This document shows, piece after piece, positions 27,542-35,544 of a stretch of DNA of 44,694 nt (position 1 is its first letter; each line of letters starts with the position of its first letter). The stretch lies in the IMG/VR virus record IMGVR_UViG_3300044622_000127, positions 1 to 44,694 of that record; one strand, written 5' to 3'. The DNA comes from a virus. A program made the translations under genes and the position numbers. The notes under the pieces are model-generated. The model did not search any database. It worked only from the letters and a program-made list of their open reading frames with translations, and was not told the origin of the DNA.

Positions 27542-27564
27542 AGATGTGCGTAAGCACATCTTTG
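27542..27564. terminator. Two-way terminator-like hairpin
   Basis: AGATGTGC (27542-27549), loop GTAA and GCACATCT (27554-27561) form a perfect 8-pair stem with a GNRA-type loop. TTTG follows on the plus strand and GATTTTC on the minus strand. It sits between convergent transcription units. The T tracts are short, so strength is uncertain. Confidence 0.5.
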
Positions 27565-27569
27565 AAGTA

Positions 27570-27782
27570 TTAGAAGAATGGTAATCCCGACTTCTTAGTA
27601 GTTTCAAGATTTTCCTTAATGATTTTGTTGATAGATTCACGTTCAGATAACGAAAGGATCATGGACTCATCGTACGAGATACTACCTCGCATGTACCAAC
27701 AAATCTTTAGTGCTTCGTCCTTAAAGGCTTTTGCCTCTTTCTCAATACTCTCAATAAAAGGTTTTATGCCTTCTATAGGCAA
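27570..27782 (-). CDS. Small conserved-looking protein after gp26, possible hub-assembly factor
   Basis: The ~70-residue protein ends YDESMILSLSERESINKIIK followed by ENLETTKKSGLPFF. Small proteins of this style follow the gp26-like gene in marine T4-like phages. A role in hub or tail assembly (a gp51- or chaperone-like function) is a guess from position. There is no ATG near the N-terminus. Two in-frame TTG codons are available, at 27788 and 27782; the second is better placed after AAGG (27795-27792). It follows gp26 by about 11 bases and is the last gene of a two-gene minus-strand unit. Confidence 0.65.
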   Translation of the reverse strand: MPIEGIKPFIESIEKEAKAFKDEALKICWYMRGSISYDESMILSLSERESINKIIKENLETTKKSGLPFF

Positions 27783-27793
27783 AGACAAAAGCC

Positions 27794-28630
27794 TTAGACG
27801 AAAAAATTCGAATAGTCAAACTGGATAGCAATATTAAATGGTTTAGAACAATCACCACAGTTAACGCTCACTGGCTTAATCTTTACCGTCTCATTAAGCT
27901 TATCTAAGTGAGCTTTAATTGTTGCAATAACTTTCCTATCTGCATTTGAATAAAATTCGTAGATGAATACTTTTTCGGAAACGATTGTTCCGTCTTCAGT
28001 TTTGATATATTCAGTACTGTCGACGAACGATTGTATATTCAGATCGAGTATTCGCTTCATGTGCTCCATAAACTTTAGCCCGCGCTCACTTTCTTCTAAT
28101 TCTGAATCGCTAACAGTAGCGAGCAACTTCTGTTCTTCGAAATTAACTAGATTTGTTTTATTAGCTTCAAAAAACATTTGAGGTTTAAATTTGATCTCTA
28201 AGTTGTCTACCGATAATACATCGTTGTAATTTGGAAATCTAATGTTCTGAAGTACATTGTTTAGATCAACTGAGTAGGTGTTTTCTTCGCTACAGTGAAT
28301 ACACTTTGTCTCAATATCCATGTTTGGACTATAACTAGCTATGCGTATTGCTATTAGTGCAGCATCAACGTCTGTGCTAGGCATTTTCCACGCATCTTTA
28401 ATATTTGGCATGCAGGACTGTAATACGTCGACAACCCCTGTTCCGTTAAATAATGCGTCTGGAGTGCGTATTGTGATCTCATCCTTAGTTGTCATTGGAT
28501 AAACTGGTATTTCTCCTGTTGCTGTTAGCTCGAGACTTCCCTCTGGCCAACATCGCCCGTCAGACGGTAATTTAACGTAGATAGCAGGACGACGAAAGTG
28601 CTTCTGAAGCGGATTAGCATTAGTGGACAT
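27794..28630 (-). CDS. 26: Baseplate hub protein gp26-like
   Basis: The 278-residue protein begins NPLQKHFRRPAIYVKLPSDG and continues VYPMTTKDEITIRTPDALFN then IAIRIASYSPNMDIETKC. This is the recognisable pattern of proteins annotated as baseplate hub subunit gp26 in cyanophage-like genomes. Two Cys pairs (CIHC near residue 105 and CGDC near residue 260) could form a zinc site linking the two ends. T4 gp26 is shorter (about 208 residues), so the name follows marine relatives. AGGA lies before the ATG and a late promoter lies about 35 bases upstream. Confidence 0.8.
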   Translation of the reverse strand: MSTNANPLQKHFRRPAIYVKLPSDGRCWPEGSLELTATGEIPVYPMTTKDEITIRTPDALFNGTGVVDVLQSCMPNIKDAWKMPSTDVDAALIAIRIASYSPNMDIETKCIHCSEENTYSVDLNNVLQNIRFPNYNDVLSVDNLEIKFKPQMFFEANKTNLVNFEEQKLLATVSDSELEESERGLKFMEHMKRILDLNIQSFVDSTEYIKTEDGTIVSEKVFIYEFYSNADRKVIATIKAHLDKLNETVKIKPVSVNCGDCSKPFNIAIQFDYSNFFV

Positions 28631-28639
28631 TTTATTTCC

Positions 28640-28647
28640 TATAAATA
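28640..28647 (+). promoter_or_regulatory. Late promoter for the tape measure gene
   Basis: A perfect TATAAATA box lies 38 bases before the tape measure ATG. Its predicted start region lies between it and an opposite-strand late box at 28665-28672, so the two face each other. Confidence 0.7.
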
Positions 28648-28664
28648 GTTAACTACATATCTAT

Positions 28665-28672
28665 TATTTATG
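28665..28672 (-). promoter_or_regulatory. Late promoter for gp26
   Basis: The minus strand reads CATAAATA, one base from the consensus. It lies about 35 bases ahead of the gp26 ATG with AGGA near the start. It overlaps the leader of the divergent tape measure gene. Confidence 0.65.
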
Positions 28673-28685
28673 TGGGCATATAACC

Positions 28686-31127
28686 ATGGCCGATGAAATC
28701 GACGTACTGCGAGAACAAGTAAAAGTCCTAACTGAACAGCTAGCTGCCATGGGCGGCACCTCAGCTAATTTTAACGCTGCAATGAATTCCTGGCAGAAGG
28801 AGGCCGAGAAGCGCGAAAAGGCTGCTAAACTAAGTGAAGCTGAACGAAAGAAGCAGGCCGATAAGCACATAGAACAACTCAAAAAGCTGCATGATCAACA
28901 TAAGAGAAATTTAATAACTGATGAAGAATTAGCCGAACAAGCTAGTGAATTAGAACGCGAGCTAGGTTACTTAACTAAAGGGTTAGACAAGACAACTAAA
29001 GCAAACGCAGCAGCGGCGATCCAACAGATTAAGAACATTGAGATTGTTAAAGGTGCATATGTAGACTTAGCTAAAGGCACAAAAGATCTTGCGATAAAAC
29101 TAACATCACAAGCTTTTAGTGCGTACTCGGGTATTTTAAAAGGAATACAAAGCGGAGCAAACGGAATACAACAGTCTGCTTCAATGATGTCTGCAGACTT
29201 AGACCTGTCTAACACAGGCATCCAGGGTATGGCAGGTATGGCGACTACTGCTGGCACTGCAATGATGGGCATGGGTGGTAGAGCCAGAATTGCTGGCGGC
29301 GCGCTAATGGTATTAGGCCAGGCAGCAAGTCTGGCATCGGGGGCTTTTACTGAATTAGAAAAGTTCAAAATTGAATTCTTTGCTAAAGAAATAGAAAAGA
29401 GCTTTGAAGCGTTTAAATCATTGTCGAAGAATGGCGTAGTACTTGGCGACGGACTAATGGGTTTAAGGGATGCAGCTCACGGAACGGGATTGTCAATGAC
29501 AACGTTGAGCAACATATCTAAAGCAAACCAAGCAGACCTATCAGCAGCAGGTATGGGTGCTACAGGTGGCTTTAAGTTAATGGCTAAAGCCTTTAAAGAC
29601 GGAGGAAAAACATTTAAAGGTTCGTTGCTTAACTTAGGATATGACTTAGAAGAGCAAGGCGAACTTGTTGCTAAAACTATGGCGCAGATGCGCCGTTCTG
29701 GAGTAGATCCTAACAAAGCTGACATACAATCTTCTACAAAAGAGTATGCTGCTAACCTAAGACTAATTTCTGCTATTACAGGTAAAGATGCTAAAGCAAA
29801 AATGGAAGAGGCTAAGAAAACTGCTACTAATGCTGCTGCAAGAGCAAAGATTTTAAGAATGCAACGTGGTGGCGACAAAGAAGCTGGAGCAAGATTTGAA
29901 GCTCAAATGGCAACTGCGGCTGCGCAAGGATTAGGTGATGCCTTCTTGCAAAAATTTGTAACTAGCGATGCACAAGGCCGCGGCGGCGTGTCGACTGATA
30001 CTGGATTTAACGTAGCAGATGCTGGAACCAATGGACAGCTCGGTAATAGCGTAGATGAAATGGTTTCCGCAACTAAAGATAGTACTAAGACAATGGAGCA
30101 GTTCAGAACGTCAATGGCAGAGAGAACAGGTAAGACCAATGAGCTCATGGGCAGCGAAGCGTTTGCGTCTAGTATGGAGCAAATATCAGCAGCAGCTATT
30201 TTAACAAGCAGCTCTACTGCTACAAAGGTTGCTGACTTCTTTATTAAAACAGTTACTCCGGCTATAGAAGGAATTCAAGGTGGCGCAGAAGGCAAAGCAG
30301 CCTCGGCGGAGATTCAAGGGCAGTTAAACTCTCAATCAGAAAAACAGAGACAATTGAATAATCTGATAATTCAAGGTGAAGAGAACAGACTAGCGTTGGA
30401 AGTTAAGGCTGCTGAAGGAATTGTTAAATACACAGAATTGATGGTCAAGGCCCACGATCAGATTACAAAACTCATTGACAAAATGGATTCACCATTTAGT
30501 TATCTGATGAGTAAGGTTAGTGACTTAGCAATGGGACTGGTAGGATTAGTACCACTCCTGTTTATGTTCAAAGGCGGACTAGGTGGACTAATAGGTTCAA
30601 TGGGTGGGTCGAGGCCTGAGTTGATAGGTCCTCCTCCACGCCCCGGAGGTCCTAGTGGAGGTGCTGCTCGTGGTGGCTTAGTAAGAGGAGCAGCAAACCT
30701 GGCTAGAGGAGCGGGCCCTACTGCTGCTGTACTCGGTGCTGGTTATGCAGGTTACAAGGCCGGCGAGTATATCAATGACAGTTTTCTAACAAACGATGAT
30801 GGAACGGGGAAAATCGCAAATTGGTTAGGTAGTATAGATGGAAGCGATGCAAAGTCTGCTAAGGAAGACCAGGCACTCAAGGATGCCATTGCAGCAAAGA
30901 ATGCCCGTAGTACTTTTGATCGACCAAAAGCTGAATTGTCTAAGTCGGGCACTACTAAAGAGATAGAAGTAAGCTCAACAGTAGTAGCTGAGTTACAGAA
31001 GTTGTCTGCCTTAGTAGAACAACAGAACAAACTAGCAAAAGAAGCAAATGATCTAAGAACACAGCTAGTTGATCTGTCAGAAAGCCACAAGAGAATAGCG
31101 GGCGATATTCGATCTAATACTGCCTAA
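28686..31127 (+). CDS. Tail tape measure protein (gp29-like role)
   Basis: The 813-residue protein starts with a long charged coiled coil (about residues 1-105, with SEAERKKQADKHIEQLKKLH). A Gly/Ala/Met-rich apolar region follows near residues 165-230 (TTAGTAMMGMGGRARIAGG). A mixed helical middle and a second apolar stretch come near 615-645 (AMGLVGLVPLLFMFKGGLGG). It ends with a Pro/Gly linker, another apolar Gly/Ala segment and a short coiled coil (VAELQKLSALVEQQNKLAKE). This is the make-up of a tape measure, which sets tail length and passes into the cell envelope at infection. T4 gp29 is 590 residues, so a longer tail is possible. Position next to hub gp26 supports the call; exact homology to gp29 was not tested. 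Confidence 0.75.
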   Translation: MADEIDVLREQVKVLTEQLAAMGGTSANFNAAMNSWQKEAEKREKAAKLSEAERKKQADKHIEQLKKLHDQHKRNLITDEELAEQASELERELGYLTKGLDKTTKANAAAAIQQIKNIEIVKGAYVDLAKGTKDLAIKLTSQAFSAYSGILKGIQSGANGIQQSASMMSADLDLSNTGIQGMAGMATTAGTAMMGMGGRARIAGGALMVLGQAASLASGAFTELEKFKIEFFAKEIEKSFEAFKSLSKNGVVLGDGLMGLRDAAHGTGLSMTTLSNISKANQADLSAAGMGATGGFKLMAKAFKDGGKTFKGSLLNLGYDLEEQGELVAKTMAQMRRSGVDPNKADIQSSTKEYAANLRLISAITGKDAKAKMEEAKKTATNAAARAKILRMQRGGDKEAGARFEAQMATAAAQGLGDAFLQKFVTSDAQGRGGVSTDTGFNVADAGTNGQLGNSVDEMVSATKDSTKTMEQFRTSMAERTGKTNELMGSEAFASSMEQISAAAILTSSSTATKVADFFIKTVTPAIEGIQGGAEGKAASAEIQGQLNSQSEKQRQLNNLIIQGEENRLALEVKAAEGIVKYTELMVKAHDQITKLIDKMDSPFSYLMSKVSDLAMGLVGLVPLLFMFKGGLGGLIGSMGGSRPELIGPPPRPGGPSGGAARGGLVRGAANLARGAGPTAAVLGAGYAGYKAGEYINDSFLTNDDGTGKIANWLGSIDGSDAKSAKEDQALKDAIAAKNARSTFDRPKAELSKSGTTKEIEVSSTVVAELQKLSALVEQQNKLAKEANDLRTQLVDLSESHKRIAGDIRSNTA

Positions 31128-31132
31128 TCGGC

Positions 31133-31140
31133 TATAAATA
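31133..31140 (+). promoter_or_regulatory. Late promoter upstream of the GIY-YIG gene and portal
   Basis: A perfect TATAAATA followed by CTAGAATG. It starts five bases after the tape measure stop and precedes the AAGGAG site of the endonuclease. It probably served gene 20 before the endonuclease arrived and now drives both. Confidence 0.7.
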
Positions 31141-31173
31141 CTAGAATGACTAAACAATCAAGGAGCAACTAAA

Positions 31174-31752
31174 ATTTCACCAGACAACAAAACCTATTAT
31201 GTTTACCAATATCTCAGAGAAGACGGAACTCCGTATTATATTGGCAAAGGAACAGGTAAAAGGATAAAAGAGAAACATAAATGTATTGTTCCTTCAGAAG
31301 AATATAGGCAAATTATCCAGCACGGTCTGACTCATCAGGAAGCTCTTGATATTGAAGTGGAGTTGATTAAAAAATATGGACGAATTATCGACGGTGGAAT
31401 CTTAGAAAATATAAAAGTAAATAGATGGGCTTGTAATCCCGGATGGCACCACTCAGAAGAGACTAAAAATAGGATATCAAAAGCAAAAATGGGCGTTAAG
31501 AAATCTGAGGAAACTAAGAAAAAAATGCGCCAAGCACAGTTATTACAGTCTGACGAAACGAAAGAAAAGATACGTAACACTTTAACTGGTATTAAGCATT
31601 CTGAAGAACGCATAGAGAAAAATAGACAAAGCGCATTACGACCAGAAGTTAAGGAAGCTAAGAGACAGAAGATGTTAGATGTAATAGCTACTAAAAAACT
31701 TGCCGGGTTAGGTTGGGGACGCGGAAAGAAAAATAAAGGAATTATACTTTGA
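31174..31752 (+). CDS. GIY-YIG homing endonuclease with NUMOD3 repeats, apparent ATT start
   Basis: The frame encodes about 192 residues. YYVYQYLREDGTPYYIGKGT near the N-terminus is the GIY-YIG nuclease motif, and the Glu in ALDIEVELIKKYG is the likely metal-binding residue. Four NUMOD3-type DNA-binding repeats follow: HSEETKNRISKAKMG, KSEETKKKMRQAQ, SDETKEKIRNTLTG and HSEERIEKNRQSA. The frame is open from TGA at 31147 but has no ATG, GTG or TTG before the nuclease motif. AAGGAG (31160-31165) sits eight bases before ATT at 31174, which would begin I/M-SPDNKTYYVYQ. So the start is either a rare ATT or a mutated ATG. A GTG at 31357 would lose the nuclease domain. It lies between the tape measure and portal genes and overlaps the portal start by 4 bases. 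Confidence 0.8.
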   Translation: MSPDNKTYYVYQYLREDGTPYYIGKGTGKRIKEKHKCIVPSEEYRQIIQHGLTHQEALDIEVELIKKYGRIIDGGILENIKVNRWACNPGWHHSEETKNRISKAKMGVKKSEETKKKMRQAQLLQSDETKEKIRNTLTGIKHSEERIEKNRQSALRPEVKEAKRQKMLDVIATKKLAGLGWGRGKKNKGIIL

Positions 31753-33479
31753 GCTGGAGAAAACACTTTAAAACCGCAAACATAAGCGGAAACATGAGCC
31801 CAATGAGTATGACAGATGTGTCTACCTCGTTCGGCATGAAGAATTATCAAAGCACTTTGCCTGATGTTTACGTTGGTCACCCAAACCGTATTGAGCGTTA
31901 CAACCAATACGAGCAAATGGATGCTGATAGCGAAGTTAATGCTGCGCTAGACATTCTAGCAGAATTCTCAACACAACCAAACATTGAAAACGGGACAGCG
32001 TTTGATATTAAGTTCAATGAAACACCAACTGACAACGAAATTAAGATCATTAAAGAGCAGCTCCAGCAATGGTGTAAGCTAAACGAGTTTGACAAGCGTA
32101 TCTTTAAAGTGTTTCGCAATACAATCAAGTATGGTGATCAGGTTTTTATCCGCGACCCAGAAAACTTTAAGTTGCTGTGGTCTGAGATGTCTAAGGTTAC
32201 AAAAGTTATCGTCAATGAATCAGACGGTAAGAAGCCAGAGCAGTATGTTCTTAAAGACATTAACCCAAATTTACAAAACCTAACAGTTACCGCAGTAACT
32301 ACCTCCGACACTTACACTAACAATCCGGTAACTGCTGGAACCGCAGGAGCGTTTAGCGCCACTAGTGGTGGAGGCGGCGGATCCACTGGATCGAGATTTA
32401 GCAATGCTAAAAACGAATCAGTCATTGACGCTGAACACATACTACACATCAGTTTAACTGAAGGATTAGATGCTTCTTGGCCTTTTGGTACGTCAGTGCT
32501 CGAAACAATCTTCAAGGTCTATAAGCAAAAAGAATTGCTCGAAGATGCTGTTATTATCTACCGTGTTCAAAGAGCACCAGAACGTCGTATGTTCAAGATC
32601 GATGTAGGTAACATGCCAACTCACTTAGCTATGGCATTCGTTGAGCGTGTTAAAAACGAAGTCCACCAACGTAGAATACCGTCGGTGTCTGGTACAGGCG
32701 GCAATATGGTTGATTCAGCGTACAATCCGTTATCAATGAACGAAGACTTTTTCTTCCCACAAACTGCTGAAGGCCGCGGATCAAGTGTTGAGGTATTACC
32801 AGGCGGTGCCAACTTAGGTGAGATTACTGACTTACGCTTCTTCACTAACAAGATGTTCCGTGGATTGCGTATTCCTTCTAGCTACTTACCTACACAGCTT
32901 GAAGAGTCTCCAAACTCTTACGGCGACGGAAAATCTACTACAGCACTAATCCAAGACTGGAGATTTAACCAGTATTGTATGCGACTTCAAAACCTCATTG
33001 TAGCAGCATTAGATAAAGAGTTCAAGTTGTTTATGCGATTCCGTGGTATAAACATTGACTCTAGCGTGTTTGATTTACGTTTTAACGAGCCACAAAACTT
33101 CTCAAAATATCGCCAGATTGATTTAGACCAAGCAAGGATTAGTTCATTTACACAAGTCGAAGGTTTCCCTTACATGTCTAAACGTTTCATTATGGAACGA
33201 TACTTAGGACTGAGTGAAGAAGAGATGCAGAAGAATGAAGAGATGTGGGCAGAAGAACATGCTGAGACAGAACTAAGCAAACCAGAAGATCCTAACTTGC
33301 GAGCAGTTGGCGTATCGTCTGGTGGCTTAGGTGCCGACATTGAAAACGTTACACCAATGCCAGAGGAAGGTGCCGATATGGGAACAGAAGCAGGAGCCGA
33401 AGCAGGCGCAGGAGCACCAGCACCAGGCGGCGCACCAGCACCAGGCGGCGCACCAGCACCAGGCGGCGCAGGACTATAA
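31749..33479 (+). CDS. 20: Portal vertex protein gp20
   Basis: The 576-residue protein is clearly gp20: QYEQMDADSEVNAALDILAE near residue 52, then FRNTIKYGDQVFIRD, RVQRAPERRMFKIDVGNMP and PQTAEGRGSSVEVLPGG. Twelve copies form the portal ring through which DNA is packed. T4 gp20 is 524 residues. Additions here are a Gly-rich loop (near residue 205) and an Ala/Gly/Pro tail with three exact GAPAPG repeats. The start is TTG at 31749, inside the end of the homing endonuclease gene, with AAGGA (31736-31740) eight bases before it. No ATG fits, so the endonuclease insertion may have cost the original start. Confidence 0.95.
   Translation: MSWRKHFKTANISGNMSPMSMTDVSTSFGMKNYQSTLPDVYVGHPNRIERYNQYEQMDADSEVNAALDILAEFSTQPNIENGTAFDIKFNETPTDNEIKIIKEQLQQWCKLNEFDKRIFKVFRNTIKYGDQVFIRDPENFKLLWSEMSKVTKVIVNESDGKKPEQYVLKDINPNLQNLTVTAVTTSDTYTNNPVTAGTAGAFSATSGGGGGSTGSRFSNAKNESVIDAEHILHISLTEGLDASWPFGTSVLETIFKVYKQKELLEDAVIIYRVQRAPERRMFKIDVGNMPTHLAMAFVERVKNEVHQRRIPSVSGTGGNMVDSAYNPLSMNEDFFFPQTAEGRGSSVEVLPGGANLGEITDLRFFTNKMFRGLRIPSSYLPTQLEESPNSYGDGKSTTALIQDWRFNQYCMRLQNLIVAALDKEFKLFMRFRGINIDSSVFDLRFNEPQNFSKYRQIDLDQARISSFTQVEGFPYMSKRFIMERYLGLSEEEMQKNEEMWAEEHAETELSKPEDPNLRAVGVSSGGLGADIENVTPMPEEGADMGTEAGAEAGAGAPAPGGAPAPGGAPAPGGAGL
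33414..33467 (+). repeat. Three exact 18-base tandem repeats at the portal C-terminus
   Basis: The unit GCACCAGCACCAGGCGGC occurs three times in a row (33414-33431, 33432-33449, 33450-33467) and encodes APAPGG units. Exact copies point to recent slippage in a flexible tail. Confidence 0.9.
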
Positions 33480-33490
33480 TTAGGAAAAAC

Positions 33491-33498
33491 GATAAATA
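33491..33498 (+). promoter_or_regulatory. Late promoter box abutting the small prohead gene
   Basis: GATAAATA, one base from consensus, ends five bases before the ATG at 33504. The predicted transcript would start at about that ATG. An internal ATG at 33525 is the alternative start. Confidence 0.55.
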
Positions 33499-33503
33499 TA
33501 TCT

Positions 33504-33746
33504 ATGTATGTAACTGAACTCTTTATGAACGAAACTACTATTGTCGAGCCTACTCCGCCAGGATACGCTACAGAAAAAGATGACCAAACGATCTTAAAAT
33601 TGTCTGATTTGCGTAAAACCAGATTGACATTAGGGCAAATAAATAAACTTCGCGCTATCAATGATATCAAAGCGATCGAACACGAGGCTAAACTTTCTAA
33701 GTTGTCGACTCAGTATAAACCAGCCGCGACAGAAGGCGGAATGTAA
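33504..33746 (+). CDS. Small protein between portal and prohead core genes
   Basis: The 80-residue protein has a helical, basic C-terminal half: LSDLRKTRLTLGQINKLRAI then AIEHEAKLSKLSTQYKP. Similar small proteins lie between gene 20 and the prohead core genes in marine T4-like phages. By position it may be a minor prohead core component like T4 gp67, but the sequence is not acidic like gp67. The start may be 33504 or the in-frame ATG at 33525; neither has a clear ribosome site. Confidence 0.7.
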   Translation: MYVTELFMNETTIVEPTPPGYATEKDDQTILKLSDLRKTRLTLGQINKLRAINDIKAIEHEAKLSKLSTQYKPAATEGGM

Positions 33747-33813
33747 TAAATAAGAGTATAGTCCGTAAAAACAATCAAAAACTAAGCATATTACCCCATT
33801 TTATTCTCTTCTG

Positions 33814-33821
33814 TGTAAATA
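33814..33821 (+). promoter_or_regulatory. Possible late promoter for the acidic core gene
   Basis: TGTAAATA differs by one base from TATAAATA and lies 34 bases before the ATG at 33856, with TAAGGAG in the leader. A second weaker candidate, AATAAATA, is at 33745-33752. Confidence 0.45.
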
Positions 33822-33855
33822 TCTTTACAGACTATTCCTTTAAGGAGAATACAGA

Positions 33856-34911
33856 ATGGCTAATAACAAGAATCGCTTCGAACAGTTGATAGAATTTATA
33901 ATTAACGAGGACGAAGCAAAAGCTAAAGAACTATTCCATCAAATCGTCGTAGCTAAGTCCCGTGACATTTACGAGAGTTTAGTTGACGAATCCCCAGTAC
34001 AGCAAGGCCGCAGCGCAGAGCGTTTAGGCAATGAAATCGAATCCCACGGTGATGTAATCGACGGCGACGAAATCGGCGAAGCAGAAGGTGATGAGTTCGG
34101 AGACGACGAATTCGCAGGTGACGACATGGGCGGAGATGAATTCGCAGGTGACGACATGGGCGGAGATGAAATGGGCGGCGGCGAGTTCGGTGGTGATGAC
34201 TTCGCAGGCGACGAAATGGGTGGCGAAGAGCTCCCAATCGAAGATCGCGTTATGGATCTAGAAGATGCTATCGACGAACTAAAAGCTGAGTTCGACGCTC
34301 TTATGGGCGACGAAGCAGAAGAGCACGGTACGGGCGGCGATGACTTCAGCGATGAAGAAGGCGACGGCGAAATTTCAATGGGTGGAGACGACGAATTTGA
34401 CGCAGAAGAAGGCGGAGACGACGAAGTCGGCGGCGAAGAACTAGACGACGAAGCAGAGACAGACGGTAAGAAGTTTGGCGAAGCATCGATCTACGGTGAA
34501 GGTCGTAAATCCCCAGCTGACTTAATGCGTGAATACGTAGAAAAAGTTACAGCAGTTAAACCTACAGAAGGTGACCCAATTGGATCGGGCGGAACAAAGT
34601 CCCCAATCAACAGCAAGTCAATCAACATTGGCGGTAAGAACGATATGGGCGGAACAACTGCTAATATCGCTAAGGGCGGAGTTGCGTCAGATCGTGACAG
34701 CAATACTGGTCCTAAGAAGCCGAGCAATGCTTACACCAAAGGCGAGAAGAAGATGGGCCAAGACAAGTACGAGAACAGCCCAGCTGCTAATACAAAAGGC
34801 TACAAAGACAAGCAAACAGCAAAAACAAAGGAAGGTGCTGATACAGCAGGTTCCCAGACTGTTGTTAAGAAGTCTTTCAACCCAGGTGGCACACCAGGAT
34901 TTAAGGGTTAA
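33856..34911 (+). CDS. Acidic prohead core protein, gp68-like position
   Basis: The 351-residue protein has a helical N-terminus (FEQLIEFIINEDEAKAKELF then IVVAKSRDIYESL), typical of prohead core proteins encoded between genes 20 and 21. Residues about 65-205 are an extreme Asp/Glu/Gly region with GDDMGGDE-type repeats, broken by a short helix (RVMDLEDAIDELKAEFDALM). The last ~130 residues are basic and low in complexity, with many Gly, Asn, Lys and Thr. Scaffold proteins of this kind fill the prohead and are cut by gp21. The identity with T4 gp68 is by position and N-terminus only. TAAGGAG precedes the ATG at good spacing. Confidence 0.75.
   Translation: MANNKNRFEQLIEFIINEDEAKAKELFHQIVVAKSRDIYESLVDESPVQQGRSAERLGNEIESHGDVIDGDEIGEAEGDEFGDDEFAGDDMGGDEFAGDDMGGDEMGGGEFGGDDFAGDEMGGEELPIEDRVMDLEDAIDELKAEFDALMGDEAEEHGTGGDDFSDEEGDGEISMGGDDEFDAEEGGDDEVGGEELDDEAETDGKKFGEASIYGEGRKSPADLMREYVEKVTAVKPTEGDPIGSGGTKSPINSKSINIGGKNDMGGTTANIAKGGVASDRDSNTGPKKPSNAYTKGEKKMGQDKYENSPAANTKGYKDKQTAKTKEGADTAGSQTVVKKSFNPGGTPGFKG
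34111..34170 (+). repeat. Exact 30-base tandem duplication in the acidic region
   Basis: A 30-base unit at 34111-34140 is repeated without change at 34141-34170 and encodes FAGDDMGGDE twice. Imperfect copies follow to about 34225. Confidence 0.9.
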
Positions 34912-34917
34912 TATTTA

Positions 34918-35544
34918 ATGTCCCGATATCTTAAAGAAGACCTAACCTTTGACCATGCTCGCATGGAAGTCCTCACTGAGGATGACGCTAAGGGCGGAAA
35001 GTCTCTTAAGCTTAAAGGAATCGTTATTCAGGGTGGGGTTAAAAACGCTAACCAGCGTGTTTACCCCATAGCTGAAATTTCCAAAGCAGTTGATACCATC
35101 ATGGAACAAGTTAAAGGTGGTTACTCAGTGCTAGGTGAAGTTGATCACCCTGATGACCTAAAGATTAACTTAGATCGCGTATCACATATGATTACTGACA
35201 TGTGGATGGATGGCCCTAACGGATTCGGAACTCTAAAGATTCTTCCTACTCCGATGGGCAATCTTGTCAAGACAATGTTAGAAGCAGGCGTAAAGCTAGG
35301 TGTATCGAGCCGTGGTAGTGGAAACGTCAATGAAGCAAACGGACATGTTAGTGACTTCGAAATCATTACAGTCGACGTAGTTGCTCAACCTTCCGCTCCT
35401 AATGCTTATCCAAAAGCTATTTACGAAGGCTTAATGAATATGAAGGGTGGTCAGAAATCACTAGAGATTGCTGGCGATGCTAGAGCACAAAAGTATCTCA
35501 AAGAAGAAGTTGTTAAGTTAATTAGAGAACTAAAACTAAAATGA
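34918..35544 (+). CDS. 21: Prohead core protease gp21
   Basis: The 208-residue protein matches the gp21 serine protease family that matures the T4 prohead. GEVDHPDD carries the likely catalytic His77, and GVSSRGSG carries Ser130/131. SDFEIITVDVVAQPSAPNAY near residues 145-164 is the conserved C-terminal strand region. It cuts scaffold gp22, core proteins and usually the N-terminus of gp23 after short Glu-containing sites. Its length agrees with T4 gp21 (212). The ATG lies seven bases after the acidic core gene, and the stop overlaps the micro-ORF start (ATGA). Confidence 0.93.
   Translation: MSRYLKEDLTFDHARMEVLTEDDAKGGKSLKLKGIVIQGGVKNANQRVYPIAEISKAVDTIMEQVKGGYSVLGEVDHPDDLKINLDRVSHMITDMWMDGPNGFGTLKILPTPMGNLVKTMLEAGVKLGVSSRGSGNVNEANGHVSDFEIITVDVVAQPSAPNAYPKAIYEGLMNMKGGQKSLEIAGDARAQKYLKEEVVKLIRELKLK

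Noticed and set aside
31146-31172. Eight-codon ORF (MTKQSRSN) just after the late promoter at 31133
   Set aside because: Too short to support as a gene. It may be a chance ORF or a leftover of the junction before the endonuclease insertion; no likeness to the gp20 start was seen.
31357-31752. GTG start for the GIY-YIG protein
   Set aside because: It would remove the whole GIY-YIG motif, although the upstream frame clearly encodes it and has a good ribosome site.
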